Assembly (NCBI GenBank): GCA_043820045.1
Contig: JBDREF010000234.1
Coordinates: forward strand, 1-8,612
Origin: JBDREF01 sp043820045
GTDB taxonomy: Bacteria > Planctomycetota > Phycisphaerae > Sedimentisphaerales > Anaerobacaceae
DNA length: 8,612 nucleotides
Reading direction: 5' to 3'
In this document: positions 5,010 through 8,612 of the stretch, one piece after another
Layout: each line of letters opens with the position of its first letter
How positions within the stretch are numbered: position 1 is the stretch's first letter
Position numbers and translations under genes: made by a program
Notes under the pieces: generated by a model
What the model was told of the DNA's origin: nothing
What the model saw: only the letters and a program-made list of their open reading frames with translations
Databases searched by the model: none

Positions 5010-7739
5010 ATGGCAAAGGAACTCTACATTATCGACGGCCACGCGCATATCTACGCGGCGTATTACGCCCCGATGAGCGGGCAGTTGACCGGCCCGTCGG
5101 GCGAGCCGACGAAGGCAGTATATATCTTCACGATGGCGCTTTTGGGCCTTATCCAGCGGCGCAAGCCTGATATGTTAGTAGTTGCTCTCGACAGTAAGGC
5201 CAAGACATTCCGAAGTGACATTTATCCCGAGTACAAGGCGCACAGGCCGCCGATGCCCGATGACCTGCCGGGCCAGATAGGCCGTATCGAGCAGATTCTG
5301 GAGGCGATGAATATTCCAATGCTTCGAGTGGACGGCTTCGAGGCGGATGATATCATCGGCACCCTGGCGAAAAGAGTCGCCGCCGATGGTCACGATTGCC
5401 TCATCTGCACGAAGGACAAAGACGTGCTGCAATTGCTGGATGAGCATATCAGCGCGTTCGACATCAAAACCGATACGCGGATGGACGTTAAAGCGATGGT
5501 CGAGAAGGTGGGCGTCAGACCAGATCAGTTTATCGACTGCCTCGCTCTGCAGGGCGATGCGTCCGACAATGTCCCCGGCATACCCGACGTGGGGCCGAAG
5601 ACGGCGCTGGGCTGGATGCAAAAGTACGGCTCGCTCGACAACCTTTACGAGCACGTCGATGAGATCAAGGGCAAGCGAGGCGAGAACCTCCGAAAGTTCA
5701 GAGATAAGGCGATTCTGAGCAGGGAACTTGTCACTATCGACTGCAATGTCCCGCTGGAAATAAACTACGGCGATATGGCTTTGAAAGAGGTCAACGAAGC
5801 GAGGCTCGGCGAGGTCTTTGCCGAACTGGGTTTCAGCCGCTTGCTGAGCCAGTTGGGCTTGTCGAAGGATTCGCCGGCCGCATCAGATGAGGCTCAAGGC
5901 CCGGAAGAGACACGCAGTACGCGGGACGATACACGCGAGAAGAAGGATTATCGGTTGATAGACACGCCCGAGAAGTTCGAGGAGTTTGCGGCGAAGCTCA
6001 AGAAGCAGAAGCTGTTCGCAGTGGATACCGAGACGACGTCGGTCCGGGCGATGCGGGCGCAGTTGGTCGGTATGAGTTTCTCGTGGCGGCCGTACGAGGG
6101 TTATTATCTTCCCGTCAAGTCGCCGCTTGGCGTCAAGCATCTTGACATGGAGACGGTGCGAGAAGAATTGGCGCCGATACTGGCCGATGAGAGCGTGAAA
6201 AAGATCGGCCAGAACATAAAGTACGACCTGCTCGTGCTGCGAAACGCGAAGATGCCGATGAAAGGCATTCATTTCGATACGATGGTCGCTTCGTATTGCC
6301 TGGACCCGGAGCGGAGTCATTCGATGGATAACATGGCGGCGGATTTTCTCGGTTACGAGTGCATTCCGATTACGGCGCTGATCGGCAGAGGCAGGAACCA
6401 GCTTACGTTCGATATGGTCGATACGGCCGCCGCATGCGAGTACGCCGCGGAAGATGCCGATGTCACGTGGCGGCTTTATGAGTATTTGAAGGAGCGGCTG
6501 GAAAAGGAGCCCTTGCTCGCCAAGCTCTTCGAGGAGGTGGAGATGCCGCTGGTGACGGTGCTCGCGGAAATGGAATACAACGGCGTCTCGCTCGATACGA
6601 AGGTGCTGCGGAAGATGTCGGGCGAAATTAATGAGACGCTGACGACCGTCACCGAGCAGATTTACGAGCAGGCCGGGGCGGTCTTCAATATCGATTCGCC
6701 CAAGCAGCTCGGCGAGATTCTTTTCGACAGGCTGGGCCTTGCATCGGTTCGGGCCGGCAAGTCCGGCAGAAGCACCGATGCCGCCGTGCTCGAACAGCTC
6801 TCCGACCAGCACCCTGTTGTCGATCTGGTCCTGCAATACCGCGCGCTGAGCAAACTGCGAAGCACGTATGTCGATAAGCTCGCGACACTGATCAATACGC
6901 GGACAAGACGTGTACATGCATCTTTCAATCAGACGATTACAGCGACGGGACGGCTCAGCTCCAGCGGGCCGAATTTGCAGAATATACCGATTCGAACCGA
7001 ACTCGGCAGCAAAGTCCGTTCGGCTTTTGTGCCGGGCAAGTCGGGCGATTGCATCCTTAGTGCCGATTACTCGCAGATCGAATTGCGGCTGCTGGCGCAT
7101 TTCTCGAAGGACGAAACGCTGCTGGCGACTTTTGCGGCCGACCGGGACATTCACACTTTCGTCGCATCACAGATTTTCGGCGTGCCCATCGAGGAGGTGA
7201 CCAGCGAGATGCGTTCTCGCTCGAAGGCGGTGAACTTCGGCATCATTTACGGCCAGGGTGCGTTCGGGCTCTCGCGCTCGGTCGGGATAGGTCAGGCCGA
7301 AGCGAAAAAGTTCATTCAGGACTATTTTGCTCGCTATGGCTCGATTCGCAATTTCATGGACGATTGCATCGCGCGTGCCAGGCAGACCGGCTATGCCGAG
7401 ACCATTCTGCACCGCCGCCGAAAAATCGTAGACCTCAACAGCAAGAACGGCAACAAACGCTCGCAGGCCGAGCGGCTCGCCGTAAACACCGTAATCCAGG
7501 GCTCGGCCGCCGATCTAATCAAGGTTGCGATGGTGCGAATTCAGCGAAAAATCGAAGCCGAATCGCTGCCCGTGGTAATGCTCCTGCAGGTCCATGACGA
7601 ACTGGTTTTCGAACTACCCGCCGCGGAGGCGGACAGCCATGCCAAGTGGATAAAAGAGCAAATGACCGGTGCCATTGCCCTCGATGTCCCGCTGAAAGTC
7701 GATGTCACCATCGGCCCGACCTGGCTCGGCGACAAGTAA
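5010..7739 (+). CDS. polA: DNA polymerase I (5'-nuclease, 3'-5' exonuclease, polymerase)
   Basis: A 909-residue protein from ATG 5010, close to the usual pol I length. It fills gaps, removes RNA primers and takes part in excision repair. The 5'-nuclease domain (1 to ~285) shows IIDGHAHIYAAYYA, FEADDIIGT (110-118), CTKDKDVLQLL (133-143) and LQGDASDNVPGIPDVGPKTA. The proofreading domain (~315-500) keeps all DEDDy residues: Asp339/Glu341 (VDTETTS), Asn402/Asp406 (GQNIKYD), Tyr478 and Asp482 (YAAEDAD). The polymerase domain has motif A LSADYSQIELR (Asp686), motif B with Arg735, Lys739, Phe743 and Tyr747 (KAVNFGIIYGQGAFG), and motif C VHDELVFEL (Asp863, Glu864). All catalytic residues are present. 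Phe743 is the bacterial pol I form that discriminates against dideoxynucleotides. The frame is open 223 codons further upstream into an HNH-AP2 module. I choose 5010 because pol I homology starts there and a promoter lies just before it. Confidence 0.96.
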   Translation: MAKELYIIDGHAHIYAAYYAPMSGQLTGPSGEPTKAVYIFTMALLGLIQRRKPDMLVVALDSKAKTFRSDIYPEYKAHRPPMPDDLPGQIGRIEQILEAMNIPMLRVDGFEADDIIGTLAKRVAADGHDCLICTKDKDVLQLLDEHISAFDIKTDTRMDVKAMVEKVGVRPDQFIDCLALQGDASDNVPGIPDVGPKTALGWMQKYGSLDNLYEHVDEIKGKRGENLRKFRDKAILSRELVTIDCNVPLEINYGDMALKEVNEARLGEVFAELGFSRLLSQLGLSKDSPAASDEAQGPEETRSTRDDTREKKDYRLIDTPEKFEEFAAKLKKQKLFAVDTETTSVRAMRAQLVGMSFSWRPYEGYYLPVKSPLGVKHLDMETVREELAPILADESVKKIGQNIKYDLLVLRNAKMPMKGIHFDTMVASYCLDPERSHSMDNMAADFLGYECIPITALIGRGRNQLTFDMVDTAAACEYAAEDADVTWRLYEYLKERLEKEPLLAKLFEEVEMPLVTVLAEMEYNGVSLDTKVLRKMSGEINETLTTVTEQIYEQAGAVFNIDSPKQLGEILFDRLGLASVRAGKSGRSTDAAVLEQLSDQHPVVDLVLQYRALSKLRSTYVDKLATLINTRTRRVHASFNQTITATGRLSSSGPNLQNIPIRTELGSKVRSAFVPGKSGDCILSADYSQIELRLLAHFSKDETLLATFAADRDIHTFVASQIFGVPIEEVTSEMRSRSKAVNFGIIYGQGAFGLSRSVGIGQAEAKKFIQDYFARYGSIRNFMDDCIARARQTGYAETILHRRRKIVDLNSKNGNKRSQAERLAVNTVIQGSAADLIKVAMVRIQRKIEAESLPVVMLLQVHDELVFELPAAEADSHAKWIKEQMTGAIALDVPLKVDVTIGPTWLGDK

Positions 7740-7841
7740 GCCCGCCTCTGTCTTCATGCCGCCGTCATCCCGCCAACTCACCCACAGAGCCCTTCAGCAA
7801 CTCTCGCCTGCCGGATGTCACCCAGCCGCTGCGGACTCGAT

Positions 7842-7879
7842 GCTCGTAGTCCTTTTGATTAATCAAAAGGACTACGAGC
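7842..7879. terminator. Perfect 38-bp palindrome, likely transcription terminator or palindromic repeat
   Basis: The arms 7842-7860 and 7861-7879 are perfect reverse complements (19 nt each) with no spacer; the centre reads GATT/AATC. In RNA this gives a stem of about 17 bp with a TTAA loop and a GC-rich base (GCTCG/CGAGC), followed by CTTTTAT. It starts about 100 nt after the polA stop, so it is a reasonable intrinsic terminator for polA. The exact symmetry and lack of loop are more than a terminator needs, so a dispersed palindromic element or a dimeric protein's binding site is also possible. Confidence 0.5.
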
Positions 7880-8195
7880 CTTTTATGACTTGAGACAAAA
7901 GATTCGCGTCAGGGCGTTTCACGGCTTGATGGAAGTAAAGCTTGCTGGTCGCGTGTTGCGGCACGATTGCGGTGCATTCGTCTCTCGCAGACGGTCGGCC
8001 GATACGGTCTCGTGAATGAATCGCACTTTGAACGACGGGAGTCCGCCACAACAGAATTTTGCTCTTGCATGTCAGGCCTGCATAGTATAAATTACCCGCA
8101 GCGGCTATACCCTGACTTTTTTACGCCAAGAGCGGAGGCCTGCGTGCGGGTTCACCTTGCATTGCGGGCCGACCGGTGAGATTGAACGGCGTCTT

Positions 8196-8201
8196 TATAA
8201 T
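8196..8201 (+). promoter_or_regulatory. -10 box (TATAAT) upstream of the DUF4139-type gene
   Basis: A perfect TATAAT lies 42 nt before ATG 8244. No good -35 hexamer is found 16-18 nt upstream, where the sequence reads around ACCGGTGA. The promoter may therefore depend on an activator or use another sigma factor. Predicted initiation near 8208 would leave a leader of about 36 nt containing the AAAGGAG site. Confidence 0.4.
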
Positions 8202-8230
8202 TGTGAGCGAGTGAGAGGACTTTGATTGAG

Positions 8231-8237
8231 AAAGGAG
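8231..8237 (+). promoter_or_regulatory. Strong Shine-Dalgarno sequence for the DUF4139-type gene
   Basis: AAAGGAG is followed by 6 nt and then ATG 8244. It fixes the start of the last gene and contrasts with the weak or absent site before polA at 5010. Confidence 0.75.
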
Positions 8238-8243
8238 AAGCTT

Positions 8244-8612
8244 ATGAAGACAGTCGGAACATGTGTGGTCGTGCTCGGATTGGTGCTGGCGAATGCTGTG
8301 CCGGCCTTTGCTGAGCCTTCGTTAACAATCTACAACCGGGACTTCGCCGTAGTGAGAGACCAGGTCGCTCTCTCCCTGAAGGCGGGCGAAAATGAGGTCG
8401 CCGTAACGAACATTACGGCCCAGGCCGAGCCGCAATCGGTGATTCTGCGCGACCCGGCCGGAAAATACGCCATCCGAATCTTAGAGCAGAACTACCGGGC
8501 CGATCCGGTCTCGGCCGAGATGCTTCTGTCCTTGTTCGAGGGCCAGGAAATCGACTTTATCACCGAATCGGAGATGGTGCGGGGCAGGATCATCCGGGGC
8601 GGGCGCATCGCC
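8244..8612 (+). CDS. Exported DUF4139-type protein, N-terminal part (runs off window)
   Basis: The frame runs from ATG 8244 to the last base without a stop, giving 123 visible residues. Residues 1-23 are a signal peptide: short basic start, hydrophobic CVVVLGLVLANAVPA, cleavage after AFA. The mature part begins LTIYNRDFAVVRDQVALSLKAGENEV and continues with NITAQAEPQSVILRDPAGKYAIRILEQNYRADPVS and LLSLFEGQEIDF. This is the recurring N-terminal pattern of bacterial DUF4139-containing proteins as I remember them; the DUF4139 domain itself would lie beyond the window. The protein is predicted to be periplasmic or cell-surface and its function is unknown. It has its own -10 box and a strong RBS, so it is probably transcribed separately from polA. 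Confidence 0.8.
   Translation, partial: MKTVGTCVVVLGLVLANAVPAFAEPSLTIYNRDFAVVRDQVALSLKAGENEVAVTNITAQAEPQSVILRDPAGKYAIRILEQNYRADPVSAEMLLSLFEGQEIDFITESEMVRGRIIRGGRIA

Larger units (their letters stand above)
7740..8243. other. Intergenic region between polA and the DUF4139-type gene
   Basis: About 500 bp without a convincing gene. It holds a perfect 38-bp palindrome near its start and a -10 box plus ribosome binding site at its end, each listed separately. Between them (about 7885-8190) I see only weak features: a GTCT-CTCGC-AGAC mini-hairpin near 7980-7992, the palindrome TCGGCCGA close by, and ACCCGCA (around 8094) matched by an inverted TGCGGGT (around 8145). The open frame 7967-8179 begins with TTG, lacks an RBS and resembles nothing I know. 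Confidence 0.6.

Noticed and set aside
5883..7154. Long open frame (423 codons) on the - strand
   Set aside because: It lies wholly antisense to conserved proofreading and polymerase domains of polA. The translation is Arg/His/Leu-rich without any motif, as expected for a shadow frame in GC-rich coding DNA.
7967..8179. 70-codon + strand frame between polA and the DUF4139-type gene
   Set aside because: It starts with TTG, has no RBS, and its composition is without recognisable features. It is probably chance.
1..8612. CRISPR array, tRNA or rRNA
   Set aside because: No regularly spaced direct repeats are present. The GGTTCGAG near 3801 resembles a T-loop but has no surrounding cloverleaf. No rRNA-like stretch was recognised.

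Overview
This window reads like a chromosomal segment of a moderately GC-rich, Gram-negative-type bacterium, most likely a planctomycete (Phycisphaerae or a relative). That placement is an inference. It rests on an HNH-AP2 type endonuclease reading frame, a large secreted DUF4962/heparinase II-III-like lyase, a DUF4139-type exported protein and weak or absent Shine-Dalgarno sequences in front of some genes. No rRNA, tRNA or other clade-specific marker is present to confirm it. All recognised genes lie on the + strand.

Layout. 1-342 is the 3' part of a Nudix hydrolase whose start lies before the window. Its stop is followed at once by the start of a class 1 (Cys-type) dihydroorotate dehydrogenase (343-1296). 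The pyrD stop overlaps, as ATGA, the start of an 806-residue signal-peptide-bearing heparinase II/III-like protein with an N-terminal DUF4962-type region (1293-3713). These three genes look like one transcription unit, although their functions (nucleotide-derivative clean-up, pyrimidine synthesis, extracytoplasmic polysaccharide breakdown) do not form an obvious pathway.

3714-4340 holds no convincing gene but is full of structure: a 183-bp imperfect palindrome (3751-3933), a 17-bp near-perfect direct repeat (3960 and 4073), two adjacent short hairpins (4112-4150) and a REP-like palindrome (4166-4181). This looks like accumulated dispersed or mobile-element-derived sequence.

4341-7739 is one uninterrupted reading frame of 1132 codons. 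Its first ~177 codons encode an HNH nuclease domain followed by an AP2 DNA-binding domain, the layout of a homing-type endonuclease. A linker of ~46 codons follows, and then a complete 909-residue DNA polymerase I with intact 5'-nuclease, proofreading and polymerase motifs. The linker contains a good sigma70-type promoter (TTGACA-N17-TACAGT). Its predicted start falls almost exactly on the polA ATG at 5010, so polA is probably made from its own, possibly leaderless, transcript even though the frame upstream is open. This endonuclease/polymerase arrangement is the most interesting object in the window.

7740-8243 is a second gene-poor stretch, with a perfect 38-bp palindrome (7842-7879) that may terminate polA transcription. 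It ends with a perfect TATAAT box and a strong ribosome binding site in front of the last gene, a DUF4139-type exported protein (8244 to the window end), which is cut by the window edge.
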